From: Ophiocordyceps camponoti-saundersi (nom. inval.)
Taxonomy: Eukaryota > Ascomycota > Sordariomycetes > Hypocreales > Ophiocordycipitaceae
Length of the DNA stretch: 64,000 bases
NCBI GenBank assembly: GCA_003339415.1
Contig: PDHQ01000033.1
Coordinates: 124,001 to 188,000, forward strand
Direction: 5' to 3'
This document shows, one piece after another, positions 1 to 10,811 of the stretch. The notes beneath the pieces were generated by a model. It saw nothing but the letters and a program-made list of their open reading frames with translations, was not told the origin of the DNA and did not search any database. Numbering within the stretch: the first letter of the stretch is position 1; each line of letters opens with the position of its first letter. A program made the position numbers and the translations under genes.

Positions 1-2
1 TC

Positions 3-761
3 ATGCCCGTCAACTTCATCGTCCTGGCCGTGCTGAGCGGCATAATAGGTCTCGTCGTCGGAGGCTTCACTGCCTGGCATGTCCTGCTCGCTTGTCGCGG
101 CCAGACGACGATTGAGTGCCTGGAGAAGACGCGCTACTTGTCACCGCTGAGGAGAATGCACCAGCAGCAGGCCCTCCCACAGCCGGCTCAGCGCCTCGTT
201 GACGCGCACGCCAATGCGCTGCCCGGCGTCACCTGTCCCGAAGAGGGTGTCGTGACCAGCCAAGAGCGGACCTTGGTATCGTACGCCGAACGCGAGCGCG
301 AACAGACGCGGCGCCGGTACGAAGACTACCTTGACGAGCACGACTCCGACAGGCTTCCCAACGCTTTTGACCTCGGCTGGCGCCGCAACCTTCTACACCT
401 CCTCGGGCCGACGCCCTTTCTTTGGTTGCTCCCCATCTGCAACACAACGGGCGACGGCTGGGTCTGGGAAGCCGGCCCGCGCTGGATCGACGCCCGAGAA
501 CGCCTCCGCCGCGAACGTCAGCGCCAGCGCGAGCGCGAGATCAACGCCGGGTGGGGGGGCACGGAAGATGGCGAGAACGATATTGAGGGCGCTCGAGAGC
601 AGCGTCGGCCTCCAAGCAAGGCCGATCGGGTCCTTGGCCGTGATCCGGACCTATATGCGGACGGAACGCAGGGCGTGCGCATGCAGCGGCTCAGTCGGAG
701 GGGGAAAACGCTGGACGAGGACGAGTTGGATGACGAGGGGGAAGAGGGTGAAGAGGTATGA
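3..761 (+). CDS. PFA3: Palmitoyltransferase PFA3-like, C-terminal part (5' end outside window)
   Basis: This is the 3' part of a DHHC-type protein S-acyltransferase; the DHHC-CRD domain would lie upstream of base 1. It opens inside the last membrane span (hydrophobic run FIVLAVLSGIIGLVVGG) followed by the TTxE motif of the family (QTTIECLEKTRYLSPLR). The downstream block DLGWRRNLLHLLGP and ICNTTGDGWVWE is, from memory of the family, typical of filamentous-fungal Pfa3 proteins. Pfa3 palmitoylates Vac8 on the vacuole membrane and promotes vacuole fusion. The tail is Arg/Glu-rich and ends in an acidic run. The ATG at position 3 is internal, not the true start, because the reading frame is open to the window edge. 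No intron is seen in this part. Assignment to Pfa3 rather than another fungal DHHC enzyme is by motif recall. Confidence 0.83.
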   Translation: MPVNFIVLAVLSGIIGLVVGGFTAWHVLLACRGQTTIECLEKTRYLSPLRRMHQQQALPQPAQRLVDAHANALPGVTCPEEGVVTSQERTLVSYAEREREQTRRRYEDYLDEHDSDRLPNAFDLGWRRNLLHLLGPTPFLWLLPICNTTGDGWVWEAGPRWIDARERLRRERQRQREREINAGWGGTEDGENDIEGAREQRRPPSKADRVLGRDPDLYADGTQGVRMQRLSRRGKTLDEDELDDEGEEGEEV

Positions 762-1289
762 CTCGTATGAGTGAGTGATGGTTTGATAGGGGAGTCTTTC
801 TTGTCTGTTTTCTTCCTTGTTGGTTTGCTTGTTCGTGTTTGACGGAGGCTGCCGGCGTGCTTTCCGGGGTTTGTTGGAGCGATGAATTTGTTGATGTCGG
901 CTTTTGCCTCGACGGAGGATCGTGAGATTACAGCTGACATGGGTTGTTGGTTGGCAGACTGGGATATCCAAGGAGTGAGTCACACTTGCATGTCACCTTT
1001 ATGTATGTACCCGTTGACCTATGATGCCTGCAGGCCAACCAAGCTCTGGGACCGCGCATCCGCCCAAGTTTAGCATTGCCATCGGCGTCAGAGGCGAACT
1101 GTCACGTGGAATATGGCACTCTGTGAAGAACTACGGTAGCTGCCAGGCCAAATGATTCACAGCTGTCGATTGCATATAAACAGCCTCTTTTCCCCCTTTC
1201 CCTCTCTCCCCCTTTTAATCCTCCTTCTCTCTACCCCTCACCCGATAGATAATTCAACTCTTGGTCCTATCATCATCCAAGCACAGGAT
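762..1289. other. Intergenic, promoter of the gene at 1290
   Basis: No gene seen. A CACGTG box lies at 1103-1108. A TATAAA (1175-1180) is followed by a CT-rich tract (about 1185-1245), a usual fungal core-promoter arrangement, about 110 bp before the ATG at 1290. Confidence 0.4.
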
Positions 1290-3113
1290 ATGGCGACCGT
1301 CAACAGCCTGACTTGGATGGTGACGCTGATGAGGGCGCTTGTGAGCGGGATGGGGGAAATTGGGCAAGTGGTGGACGGGCAACAGGATGAAGCAGCACGA
1401 CTCCTGGAAAAACCTGAGCTTCAGTTTGAAAACGTGCCAAAGCTGAATACTAAATGCTATGGTTACTTCGAGGGACATCTCATGCCGGCCTTCCTCGACA
1501 TTACTGGTCAGTATCTCTCCTTGCACAGTCGCTACGGGGAGTCGAAACTGGCACACGCCAATCCTGCCGATATGCCGCGAATCGACTCCTGCTGCCTTGA
1601 AGTGGAGAAAATTATGTGCGAGTTATTTACCATCGCGAAAGAGATACGTGCGGAAGATCCGCAAAGCGGGCCGCAGGTGGTTGCGGCACTAGAAAGAGGT
1701 TACGAGAAGAGCAGCTATCGGTCTCGCTTGAAAATGGCAAGAGAGGCTGAAGAAATACGGCAAGCGAACCTCGACACGATGTTCCTGCCAACCAGCCACT
1801 TCGACGGTCACCACGGCCTCGTCTATAACCGACTGGCTCTTGAAAAGCTCAGTTGCGAGGATTGTGAGTGCGCGCGCCATTATAATGGCCCCATTCGCAA
1901 GATTCGATCGTCACTCTGCCCTACCGAGCTCAAGCCATGGACTGGCTTCGTCGAGGAGCAGAGACGATTCTTGGGCGAACTAATGTCGTCGTCCGAAGAC
2001 GACGGGTGGGCTGCGAGCCGGTTGGAGGAATGGTTTGGTCTTTATTCCGTCTTGAAGAAGAAATGGGGTCATAAGCTTGAAGGCCTTCACAGAAGCGATG
2101 GTCGTTGCGCTTCCGTTTTCCATAAGGCCGTCACCATTCCTGCTTACGATTTCAATGAGTATACCATGTGGTTCAGTCGTTGGGCACGCGACTGGAGCTA
2201 CAAGCCGTGTCGCCGGATTCCCTCTGACGCCATATGCAGCGTCCCTGTCGCGAAATCTGATGAGATGAAGGGCTGGCCAGAAGTGGATGACACCCACCGG
2301 AAAAACAGACAGCAAGTGTACTTTGTTCGCGAGGATATTCCCAAGGACGATAAGAAAGGCGACATACGAAAGACACTCGCCACCTTCTATGACTTTCAGC
2401 ATCCTCAGAAGCTTACGGCTGCCATCCTTCGGGCTGGACTGCACGAACCGCTCAAGATGCGTCCTCAAGGAAGCAACGACATAGCGATTGAGAAAGCCTC
2501 GAATGACGACTTCGGGACGCAGCCCGTCTCCCGGGCCGAAGCACGTTTCCGCGTGCGAGCCTCTCGCCTAACCCTCGCCGCCCTAGCACCATCCTACCAA
2601 TTCATGCTCTCAAATGGGCTAGAATACGGGCTCTTGACAACGATGGAGGCCTTTGTTTTCCTACGCGTGGACTGGTCCCAACCGCAAACACTGTTCTACC
2701 ACCTGGCAGAACCGTTGACCGAAGCGGAAATGTACGGCCCTCACTGCTCCGCTGTGCCTCAGCTGTCTGCCTTTATCGCCCAAGCCGTTGATGGATGTGT
2801 CAAGAAGAAGGGATGGGGGGATCGTGAGCGAGCGGTAAAGGGTGCTATTCCATGGGACGTCGATTTTGCCACCGAGCTTGTGGACTTGCCCCCCTACTTG
2901 CTTGCTCCTCCCATCGGCTCTTCGGCCTGCCGGCCTAACCTTGATCCTCTGGTCGAAAGAAGGCCGATTTTCAAGGGGATTACTCCTGAGGAGGTGGTCA
3001 ATGATGGTACTGGTGGTGGTGAAGAAGACGAGACGGAGTCCTCTTCTAAGAGGAAGCGCTCTGACGATGATGATGGTGAAGATGAGGCGCAGAAGAAGAA
3101 GCAGAAGGTTTGA
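1290..3113 (+). CDS. Hypothetical protein with C-terminal nuclear localisation-like tail
   Basis: Single-exon reading frame of 607 residues. The frame is open to an ATG at 1152, but those 46 codons lie in a TATA-box/pyrimidine-tract promoter, so ATG 1290 (MATVNSLTWMV) is preferred. The product is soluble, without signal peptide or membrane spans. There is a Cys cluster (LSCEDCECARHYN) near residue 190. It ends in an acidic and lysine-rich segment (KRKRSDDDDGEDEAQKKKQ) that looks like a bipartite nuclear localisation signal. The stretch from about residue 360 to 500 (HPQKLTAAILRAGL ... SNGLEYGLLTTMEAFVFLRVDW ... LFYHLAEP) reminds me of the module N-terminal to the kinase domain in a large family of fungal kinase-like proteins. 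No kinase motifs follow here. That link is recall and inference only; function is unknown. Confidence 0.62.
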   Translation: MATVNSLTWMVTLMRALVSGMGEIGQVVDGQQDEAARLLEKPELQFENVPKLNTKCYGYFEGHLMPAFLDITGQYLSLHSRYGESKLAHANPADMPRIDSCCLEVEKIMCELFTIAKEIRAEDPQSGPQVVAALERGYEKSSYRSRLKMAREAEEIRQANLDTMFLPTSHFDGHHGLVYNRLALEKLSCEDCECARHYNGPIRKIRSSLCPTELKPWTGFVEEQRRFLGELMSSSEDDGWAASRLEEWFGLYSVLKKKWGHKLEGLHRSDGRCASVFHKAVTIPAYDFNEYTMWFSRWARDWSYKPCRRIPSDAICSVPVAKSDEMKGWPEVDDTHRKNRQQVYFVREDIPKDDKKGDIRKTLATFYDFQHPQKLTAAILRAGLHEPLKMRPQGSNDIAIEKASNDDFGTQPVSRAEARFRVRASRLTLAALAPSYQFMLSNGLEYGLLTTMEAFVFLRVDWSQPQTLFYHLAEPLTEAEMYGPHCSAVPQLSAFIAQAVDGCVKKKGWGDRERAVKGAIPWDVDFATELVDLPPYLLAPPIGSSACRPNLDPLVERRPIFKGITPEEVVNDGTGGGEEDETESSSKRKRSDDDDGEDEAQKKKQKV

Positions 3114-4035
3114 GGCGTGGCTGATGGGAGGATTAGGTGGGTTTTTTTTGGGGGGGGGGGAGAGGATTTGGGAGATGGATTTCGGGTGGTAGCGGCTTTG
3201 CTGTTGTCTTGATGATGTGGTTGATGAGGTGAGGGGAGGGGAGACGAGGTGCGGCCGGTAAATTTGTATCTGTACGTGTGACTGGCTGTGGTTAGCGACT
3301 GATTGACTGTATGTAGACAACATGGCGAGCGAGGGAAATAAAAGCACATCTTAAGAAATGACCATGATATCTAGATGAGACTAGGAAGACGTTTGATGCT
3401 GGATGTAGAAGATGTATGGTAGTCAGTCTGTAGAGTAAAGTATGCTCTGGAGATGACCTCCTCCCCCTTCCCATTCCAATAATATGTTGCTTTCCAGCGA
3501 AGATGGAGAGGAAGTTGTCAAGTTTTGTATTAGATGAGAGTTATTATTCGGGGATGACTTGGTGTAGTTGATATTGGGTAGGGAGGAGTGGGAGAGAAGG
3601 GTGGAGAGAGATAAGAAGAGATGATGATGAAGGATAGAAGGAGTGACGGATGATGATGAGGATGGGAAGAGGAGAGGAAAGGGGGGACGATGGTGATGGA
3701 TATGTGTGACTGACTTACACCTACTAACGAGGCATTCATAAACCAACCCTTAGGGGAGCTGTCAAGGCTTAGTTAAAAGGTCGGATAACGGATAGGTTAT
3801 GACTACGGAGTTACACGATGGCACAACACCCTTCGAATATCCAACGCAGTGCACATATATATTCTTATAACCGTAACTTATATAGACTAGAGACGTATAT
3901 TATATAGATCACGTAACTTGTACGAATTCCTCTATCCGACTCTGCCAGATGCACATGATCTGGCTACGCTTGCTCAGTGGTCGTATACTCACTCGCTGGA
4001 TTTAGCTGTTATCTCATCTAGTCACTCACGCCTAC

Positions 4036-4089
4036 ATCTCATCCTCTACACGTCTTCTCTCCATCTCATCCTCTACACGTCTTCTCTCC
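4036..4089. repeat. 27-bp tandem repeat, two identical copies
   Basis: Two adjacent identical 27-bp units (4036-4062 and 4063-4089), beginning ATCTCATCCTCTACACG, then a diverged partial third unit. They lie at the edge of the AT-rich relic. Confidence 0.85.
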
Positions 4090-5320
4090 ATCTTTACACG
4101 TCTACTTACGCGATTACTTACACGTCAACTTATAGCAGCACCCTCCGTCAGGCAGGAGAGCAACTCACTCCTTAACAGAACAACAAACCACTAAACTAAG
4201 CATCAGCAACGCAAAAACGACCAAAGCCAACAATGTCAAAACAATAGCAGCATAACCAAAGTAATAATTTACTTATATACTTACTTTCATAGCATCAAGT
4301 AGCTGCCAACTTACATACACGGGTATATATATATATATAGCTTCATAGCATTCTTTCTTCTCCAGCTTAATAAGCATGTTCACAAGAATATCCACAAACT
4401 TATATCTAATCTGAAAACGTCTTTCTTATACCCTCTATAGCAGCGTATTTAAAGACTTACGCGTATATAACTTCACTATAGCCCCTATCAGGTAGTAAAT
4501 AACTCTAAGACCTCAGAAAAAAAAAACACGAGTAAAAGCATCTATCTTCCATCTCTAGCAGCTTATAAGCGTTATAAGTTTAAAAGCACCCTCTATCTAA
4601 AGCTTTAAAGCTCAGTGAAAGAAACAAGTTAGATTATCCTCTGATCGCCAAAGTACTAAGCTTAACAGAGGGCAAAGATAGCCTCTTCTATTAGCTAATA
4701 GGCGTAGCAGCTCAAGCAGGATACAAGCTTACGACATCATCCATCCACTAAGCTTGAAAAGCCATACAAGTTCACAAACATCCTCTATCAACTAGCAGCT
4801 TAAAGGAACTGGGTACAAGTTCACAGCATCCCAATCTAGCCATCACTATTCAAGCAAGCTCCCACAACCCAGTAAACCACCATCTCATCCAGCCATCAGA
4901 CGATTCCCACCGCCCACAATAAGAGACCAACGGGCCACTCATCCCCTGAAATCACCAACTCGACCGACTATACATACATACATGCCCAAGCATCCCACTT
5001 ACTATCCAGACAATCGTCACATAACATCACACCTACCAGATACCGCTCAAACCACTAGAAAGCAAGCATATCATAAATATCTGCTCTCCTATCCACATCT
5101 CCCACTTCCCCCCTCCCACAGCCTCCCACAGCAAAGCCCAAATCAAGCCAAGCCACGAGGTAATGATACAACAAAGCCCGTCCTCGTACATACATACAAA
5201 TCCCCATCTTGACAACAACAAATCCCCAAGCCCAAGCCCAATCCATCATACACCAAGATCCTCGGCACTGATGATCCCTCCTCATCTTCTTTTTTCCCCC
5301 AACTCACAGCCCTCCCCCGT

Positions 5321-5344
5321 CATCCATCCATCCATCCATCCATC
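5321..5344. repeat. CATC microsatellite
   Basis: Six perfect CATC units between genes. Confidence 0.9.
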
Positions 5345-5864
5345 AACTCCCCTCACCAATCAGAATAACGACGAAGATGGAGAGGAAGAAGAACAAGGAG
5401 AAAAGAGGGGACACAAAATAAACACAGTGCCCAGATCCAATCGCTTCCTCAGATATAACATCGTCTCAACGGGGTATTTTTTTTTCCCTCAGCGGGATCC
5501 ATCCATGGTTTTTTCGTGCGCCGTGAAAAGTCAAAAAGTCAACCACAACAAAGAGCCGACAAAGTAAAAATAAAAAGGGGGCGGTTCTACCACCGCGAGC
5601 CAGTAGCCCGTAACGACCGACCGAGGGCGCGGACGAGTGCGTAAGCAAGAATAGAAGAATAGATGAATAAGAGGTGTGGTTTGAAAGATGGGTGGTGATA
5701 AAGATGGAGGCGATGAAAAAAAAGAAGCGAGGGTAGAGAAAAAAAGGGGGGTGATAAAAAAAGGGGGGGGACTTGGTGACGGAGGACAGCTCAATGTCTC
5801 CGTCGATCAAGATAAACCCGCCTTCATCAGAGAATGGAATAAATGAAAGAAAAAACATCATCCG

Positions 5865-8800
5865 TCACAGACTCAAACTGCTCATCTCAAACGTGCCCCG
5901 CGGGCTCGTGTTGGACCGGCTCCCAAACACCTTCCCGCCCAGCCTGTTCAGCGTCCCGCCCTCCTGCGCCGCCGGCAGCGCGTCAAACAGCTTCGTCTGC
6001 ATGCCGACCGGGCTGATGTGGCAAAACAGCGTCGAGAACAGGTACTGGTCCCCCGCGTGGTTCAGCAGCGGAAGAGTCCGGTAGCCCCGCTTGAGGTTCT
6101 GCAGCTTGGCCGTGTACGTCGCGATGACGGACCCGTCCTTGCCCTCGCCGTAGCTGGCCAGCCTCACGCACCACCGGACAAAGATGAGCTCCGGGTGCTT
6201 CGTCGTCACCCGGAACCGGAACGGCCCCCCCGAAAAGACCGGGTTGAAACCGTTCTCCCGCACGACCTGGGTCCGGTACCGCAGCGGCGAGTCGTCCACG
6301 TGGACGAGCGTCAGGCCCGCCTCCTTCTTGCCGCGCTTGTCGTTGGCGTGCAGCACCTGGACCTCGACATAAGGGTCCATCGACTTGTTGGCCGCCAGGT
6401 TCGCCGGCCGCATCAGCTGCTGAGCCGAGATGACGTCAATCGTAAACGACACCTCCGTCCTCTCCTTCTTGCCCTCGGCGATGGCCGAATCAAAGGGCCG
6501 CACCTGAATGTCGCGGAGCTCCGTCGGCTTCAGCACGTAGCCCGACTCGTCGCGCCCGCCCGCGAACATGGCCTGGTTGAGCTGCGAGCCGAGGTCGAAC
6601 GTCTGCCAGTTCAGCGCCGCCATCTGGACCCCGCGCCGCCAGTAGATGAGCGGATCGTAGTTACTAGACGCGATCCGCATTCCGTCCGGGTAGACGCGCA
6701 TCATGAAGCGCATGTTGTGCATGTCGAGCGCCATCTTGGCCTCCTTGGTCCGAGAGTGCCGCGCGAAGCTCGACTCCATAAACGAGAAGATGTGGTTGAA
6801 CGTCTTGGCCTCGGCCGTGTCGAAGCCAAAGTATTTGACCCCGGCGCAGTACACGCCCAGCGCGCCCAGCACCTTGGTCGTCCTGTTGGCCGACCGGCCC
6901 AGGAAGCCCCCCGTCTCGCTCTCCGTGTCGCTGCTGAAGAGCTCTTCGTGCACCTGTCCCTCGGTGATTGTGTTGACCCGGCTCTTGCCGACGAGACGTC
7001 GACTGGCCAGCAGCAGCGGGCTCTGCGGTAAGGACGCCGGCTCCGGAGGAGGTGGCCGGACCGCCGGCGAGCTGAGACTCCGTCCGCGTCCCCGTCGAGG
7101 GATCTCGGCCGCCAGCGGGGGAGCGTCTTGGTTGTTGCCGCCGCCGGATTTTTTAACCTTGACCAGCACGCGCTCCATCAACTGCGACGGCGACGGCAGC
7201 TTGTCCGAAGATGGGTCGAGCGGCTCCGTCACGAGGCGCGGCCCAAAGGCCTCCTTCATCGCCTCGGCCATCAGGGCCTGCTGGGCGGGACAGCAATGCA
7301 CCTCGAGCGAGATCCACAGGGGAAAGGACGACTTGACGAAGGCGTACTTGTTGATCGTCGTCATCACCTCCTTGAAGCTGATGGCCGACGTGAGGGTCCG
7401 GCCGTGGACCACCTGGGGCTGGCCGTCGGATCCGTCCCAGCAGTCGACCTCGACGCATCGGCAGCCCCGGGCGAGGGCCGAGATGTAGCCCTCGACGCTC
7501 GAATGGCCTGCAACTTGGCGTCCTAGCAGATAGGTGTTGTGCGAGCTCGAGATGAAGTACTCGTTCATCGGTCGGTCGAGCGTGTACTCGCCCGGCTCGT
7601 CCATGAGGGGCCCGTTGTTGCGCGAGGACAGGAAGCCGGCGAAGGCGGCCTCGGGCATGATGTTGGCGACGTTGCCGTTGCCGCTGTCGCCGCTCGGCCG
7701 GTATTTGCGGACGAACTTGAAGAAGATCCTCTCCCAGGCAGAGGCCGCGCCGGTGGCGGCGTCGACATCCTCGCCCTGGCTGTCACGGAGGAAGGCCAGA
7801 AACTCGGGTAGGGTAAGGCCAGCCTCGGGGGAGGCGGCGGCGGATCGCATTATGCGCTGTACGTCGATCCTCTGGCGCATGAGGCGCACAAAGGCCAGGA
7901 ACTCGTTGAAGTTGAGGCGGCCCCGTTGCCGGGCATCGCACAGACGGAAGTTGGCCTGGACCGTGGCCTGGGAACTGTAGATGTGCAGGTTCTGGCAGAC
8001 GCGCGAGACGCCGGCGGCGTCCAACTCGTCGTGCTCTTCGGCGCGTGGCAGGTCGCCGGCGGCGGACTGGCGGGCCATCTCGCCCTGCCAGAACTGGGCC
8101 ATGGCGCGGTCGTTGAAGGTCATGAGGGAGGCCATGACCTCCTGTCGATGCTTGAGCAGGGCGTTGAGGAAGTAGGTCCATTGGATGCACGTGTCGGAGT
8201 CGTCAGCCATGAGGTGCATAAACTTCATCCTGGACTTGTCCGGCGTCGCGTAGAGGATGGAGAACCAAGTGGAGCGCTCCGACTCGGGGACGTTGAAGTC
8301 GCGGCCGTACTGCTGGATGTCGGAGCCGGTGCGGATCTCGCGGATCTCATCGACGTGGAGGAACTTTGCGGGCCGGAGCCTGTCCCACATGAGCTTATTG
8401 GTCTCGGGTTCGTAGACGAGGCGGATCCGCTTGGAGCGCTTCTTCTTGGACATTTTGCGCAGCCAGGAGCCGCACTTGAGCTGGGGAGGGATGACGGGGC
8501 CGGACATGTTGTCGGCGCTGCCGGCGATGGACTCGATGGTGCTGTTGGCCGAAGAGCCGCGAAAGGCGCTTTCGAAGTAGAGGGAGCCGAGGGAGGCGAA
8601 GTCTTCCCTCTCGTCGACGTCGGAGTCGGAGTCTGTGGACCGGGTGAGGCATTCGGGCGGGGCCGTGCTGTTGCTGTCGCTGCGTCGGCGCAAATAGCAG
8701 GGACCGACGCTACCGTCGCGGCTGGCCGGGGTGGCCGAAGACTGGCGCCTCCGGCTCGCAATGCGCCTCGAGGCCCTACTCGACAGTCGGCGGATCAAGT

Positions 8801-9293
8801 TGGTCTTGCCGCTGCCGGAGGGGCTGCAGGCGCAATTGTTGCTATGGTGGTGGCCGAGGTTGACGGGGTTGTTGCTCGAGGCAGCCGACAGGGCGCTGGT
8901 GCTGTGGAGGTTGTCGGTGGCGGACCAGGGCGAGGGGAGGCATGTCGTCGCACTGGACGTCTTGGGAGACAGGACGGAGTCGGGCAGGTGGAAGCTGGAG
9001 GGATGCTGGTCGTCTTCGGGTGGGCGGGGCACGAATTCGGGGGATGCCTGGATGGACGAGTGCCTCGTCAGGGCGACGGCATCGGGGCACATGACGAGGG
9101 GCGACGTCAGTCGCGGACTGGAGGCCATGGATGAGGCGGAAAGGACGTAGTGCTGGCCATGAGGTTGGGGATGAAAATTGGTCTGAAGCTGGCTAGGTCG
9201 AGCGCGACGCAGGTGGGTGGAGAAGAGTGACCTGGGCGGGTTAGGGCCTTGAGAAGGCTGGCTCATCAGACTGGGATCGGCGTCTGTCGGCAT
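5865..9293 (-). CDS. PLC1: Phosphoinositide-specific phospholipase C (PH/EF-hand/X/Y/C2)
   Basis: Single-exon gene, 1142 residues. It hydrolyses PtdIns(4,5)P2 to inositol trisphosphate and diacylglycerol, and is recruited to membranes by its PH and C2 domains. A Ser-rich disordered N-terminus (about 1-270) precedes a PH domain (about 273-390, starting CGSWLRKMSKKKRSK). EF-hand-like repeats follow at about 420-520. The catalytic X box (about 560-710) has both catalytic His regions: ISSSHNTYLLG near residue 581 and VVHGRTLTS near 629, with the metal-binding segment CRCVEVDCWDG between them. A Ser/Arg-rich linker separates X from the Y box (about 800-916, with SSNYDPLIYWRRGVQMAALNWQ) and a C2 domain (about 940-1065). 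Length and order match fungal delta-type PLCs. Start is the first ATG. The upstream region is an unusually long gene-free stretch. Confidence 0.95.
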   Translation of the reverse strand: MPTDADPSLMSQPSQGPNPPRSLFSTHLRRARPSQLQTNFHPQPHGQHYVLSASSMASSPRLTSPLVMCPDAVALTRHSSIQASPEFVPRPPEDDQHPSSFHLPDSVLSPKTSSATTCLPSPWSATDNLHSTSALSAASSNNPVNLGHHHSNNCACSPSGSGKTNLIRRLSSRASRRIASRRRQSSATPASRDGSVGPCYLRRRSDSNSTAPPECLTRSTDSDSDVDEREDFASLGSLYFESAFRGSSANSTIESIAGSADNMSGPVIPPQLKCGSWLRKMSKKKRSKRIRLVYEPETNKLMWDRLRPAKFLHVDEIREIRTGSDIQQYGRDFNVPESERSTWFSILYATPDKSRMKFMHLMADDSDTCIQWTYFLNALLKHRQEVMASLMTFNDRAMAQFWQGEMARQSAAGDLPRAEEHDELDAAGVSRVCQNLHIYSSQATVQANFRLCDARQRGRLNFNEFLAFVRLMRQRIDVQRIMRSAAASPEAGLTLPEFLAFLRDSQGEDVDAATGAASAWERIFFKFVRKYRPSGDSGNGNVANIMPEAAFAGFLSSRNNGPLMDEPGEYTLDRPMNEYFISSSHNTYLLGRQVAGHSSVEGYISALARGCRCVEVDCWDGSDGQPQVVHGRTLTSAISFKEVMTTINKYAFVKSSFPLWISLEVHCCPAQQALMAEAMKEAFGPRLVTEPLDPSSDKLPSPSQLMERVLVKVKKSGGGNNQDAPPLAAEIPRRGRGRSLSSPAVRPPPPEPASLPQSPLLLASRRLVGKSRVNTITEGQVHEELFSSDTESETGGFLGRSANRTTKVLGALGVYCAGVKYFGFDTAEAKTFNHIFSFMESSFARHSRTKEAKMALDMHNMRFMMRVYPDGMRIASSNYDPLIYWRRGVQMAALNWQTFDLGSQLNQAMFAGGRDESGYVLKPTELRDIQVRPFDSAIAEGKKERTEVSFTIDVISAQQLMRPANLAANKSMDPYVEVQVLHANDKRGKKEAGLTLVHVDDSPLRYRTQVVRENGFNPVFSGGPFRFRVTTKHPELIFVRWCVRLASYGEGKDGSVIATYTAKLQNLKRGYRTLPLLNHAGDQYLFSTLFCHISPVGMQTKLFDALPAAQEGGTLNRLGGKVFGSRSNTSPRGTFEMSSLSL

Positions 9294-10730
9294 GGTTGCA
9301 GCGCTGTCATGGCAATTGTCGGAGGCGGCGTCGAAATTTATAAGCCACGGGCCGGACCGGGATGCATGTTGCTTAGGGCCGCGGGGGGAGGACGAGGGTG
9401 AGAGCGAGGGTGCTGGCGATGTGGTGAGACTTGTCGGCTGACGGAGAGATATGACAGCAGACGGGCGGGCGAGCGGGCGGGCGGATGTGGCGAGCAGTCT
9501 CGAGAGAGAGAAAGAGAGAAAGACAGACTAATCAAGAGGAGGGGTCGCCAGCCTTGATGTCGGTCGGGTCAAAGGTAGGGGAGGAGGTGGAAAGGTTGGT
9601 TCCGGATCCGTGGTTGTGGTGGTTGTGGTGGTGGTGGGTGAGGTGGCAGACGAGGAGGAAGCCAAGAGGGACGAAATGCTGGTATGGTCCAGGGGTGTAC
9701 GAGTACGTATGTATATGTACGTATGTATGTATGCAGGTCGCTGCTTTGGGCCGCAGATGGGCGAGAAGAGGACTATCGAAAAGCCAGCTGTCTGTCGTCG
9801 AATCGATGGCGGCGGTGCTAAGATGATGAAGTCGCAGAGCCGCAGAACGTGGAGAGAAGAGAGGGAAACAAGGGACAAGAAGGAAGGGTCTCCGATGACG
9901 CAAGAGAGGAAGGAGGGGGTTTAAAGGTTTAATTGGAGGGAATTGAGAAGAGAGTCGGTCGAAGAAAAAGAAGGGGTGAAAGAGACTGGATTGCAGAAGA
10001 GTCAACGGCGCTTCGTCGGCCTCGACGGTCGGTATTTATCAAGGGAGGGAGAGAGAGAGAGAGAGAGCAGAGAGGAAGTGAGAGAAGGGGACGCCGACGA
10101 CCGGGGGGGGGTTCGTAGAGGAGAGGGGGGGGGGGGAAGAGGTAGGTGGTGGTGGTACTTGGAGGAGGGGGGGCGTCGGGCGGCGGGCGTCAGGCGTCGG
10201 GAGGCTTAAAGAGAGAGATGAAAGGAAGGAGAGAAGAGAGATGGATGAAGAAGAAGAAGAAGAAGACGCGGAAGACGCAGAGGCAGAGAGGCAAGATGAG
10301 GAGAGGAAGAGAGCGGATTTGGTGACGAATGAAGCGAAGCCGGTTGGGGTTCTTTTTTTCTTCCCTTTGACATCTCTGGAGAAGCAGAGGCGGCCCTGCT
10401 TTACCAGGGGCTCTAAGAGGAAGGGTGGGGGGGAGTAAGTGCATGATACCAACGAGAAACGCATGGCTCGTGCATAAGACGGAAGTATTTTATACCAGCC
10501 ACAGGGGGGGGCGATTGTTAGTGCCTCTTGAAGACGCCGCTGTCAATGAAGCAAGTAGATGAAAAAGTAGAGTGTACAGTTTCAACAGGCGGAATAGGCT
10601 GCCAAGAGAGAGTATTGACTACTGTGACTAGTCCACACGACGGCGTACAGCACATGTACACCATCCAGGCTACAGCGGCATGCATGCCTCGGCCAGGGCA
10701 GCAGGAACGGAGGGAGGGAGGGAGGGAAGG

Positions 10731-10766
10731 TGTGTGGGGAGTGTGTGTGGGGGTGTGTGTGTGTGA

Positions 10767-10799
<33 letters not shown>

Positions 10800-10811
10800 C
10801 GTGTGTGTGAT
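10731..10811. repeat. GT microsatellite
   Basis: Imperfect GT array of about 80 bp (TGTGTGTGGGGGTGTGTG...) in the region upstream of the PLC gene. Confidence 0.85.

Larger units (their letters stand above)
3114..5864. other. Gene-free AT-rich region, probable decayed (RIP-like) repeat
   Basis: No supported gene. From about 3780 to 4980 the sequence turns AT-rich and TpA-rich (many TATA, CTTATAAG and TAGC words) with stops in all frames. That contrasts with GC-rich neighbours and is what repeat-induced point mutation leaves behind. It includes a 27-bp tandem repeat (4036-4089) and a TA tract (4324-4339). From 5000 to 5860 there is CT/CA-rich low-complexity DNA with a CATC microsatellite (5321-5344), next to the 3' end of the phospholipase gene. 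The RIP interpretation is inference from composition read by eye. Confidence 0.4.

Noticed and set aside
1152..1289. Upstream ATG 1152 as start of the hypothetical gene at 1290
   Set aside because: The extra 46 codons coincide with a TATA box and pyrimidine tract typical of promoter/leader DNA.
7926..9134. 402-codon plus-strand frame opposite the PLC gene (and a 337-codon one at 6018-7031)
   Set aside because: Antisense shadow caused by GC-rich third positions of PLC; Val/Gly/Arg-rich, no domain.
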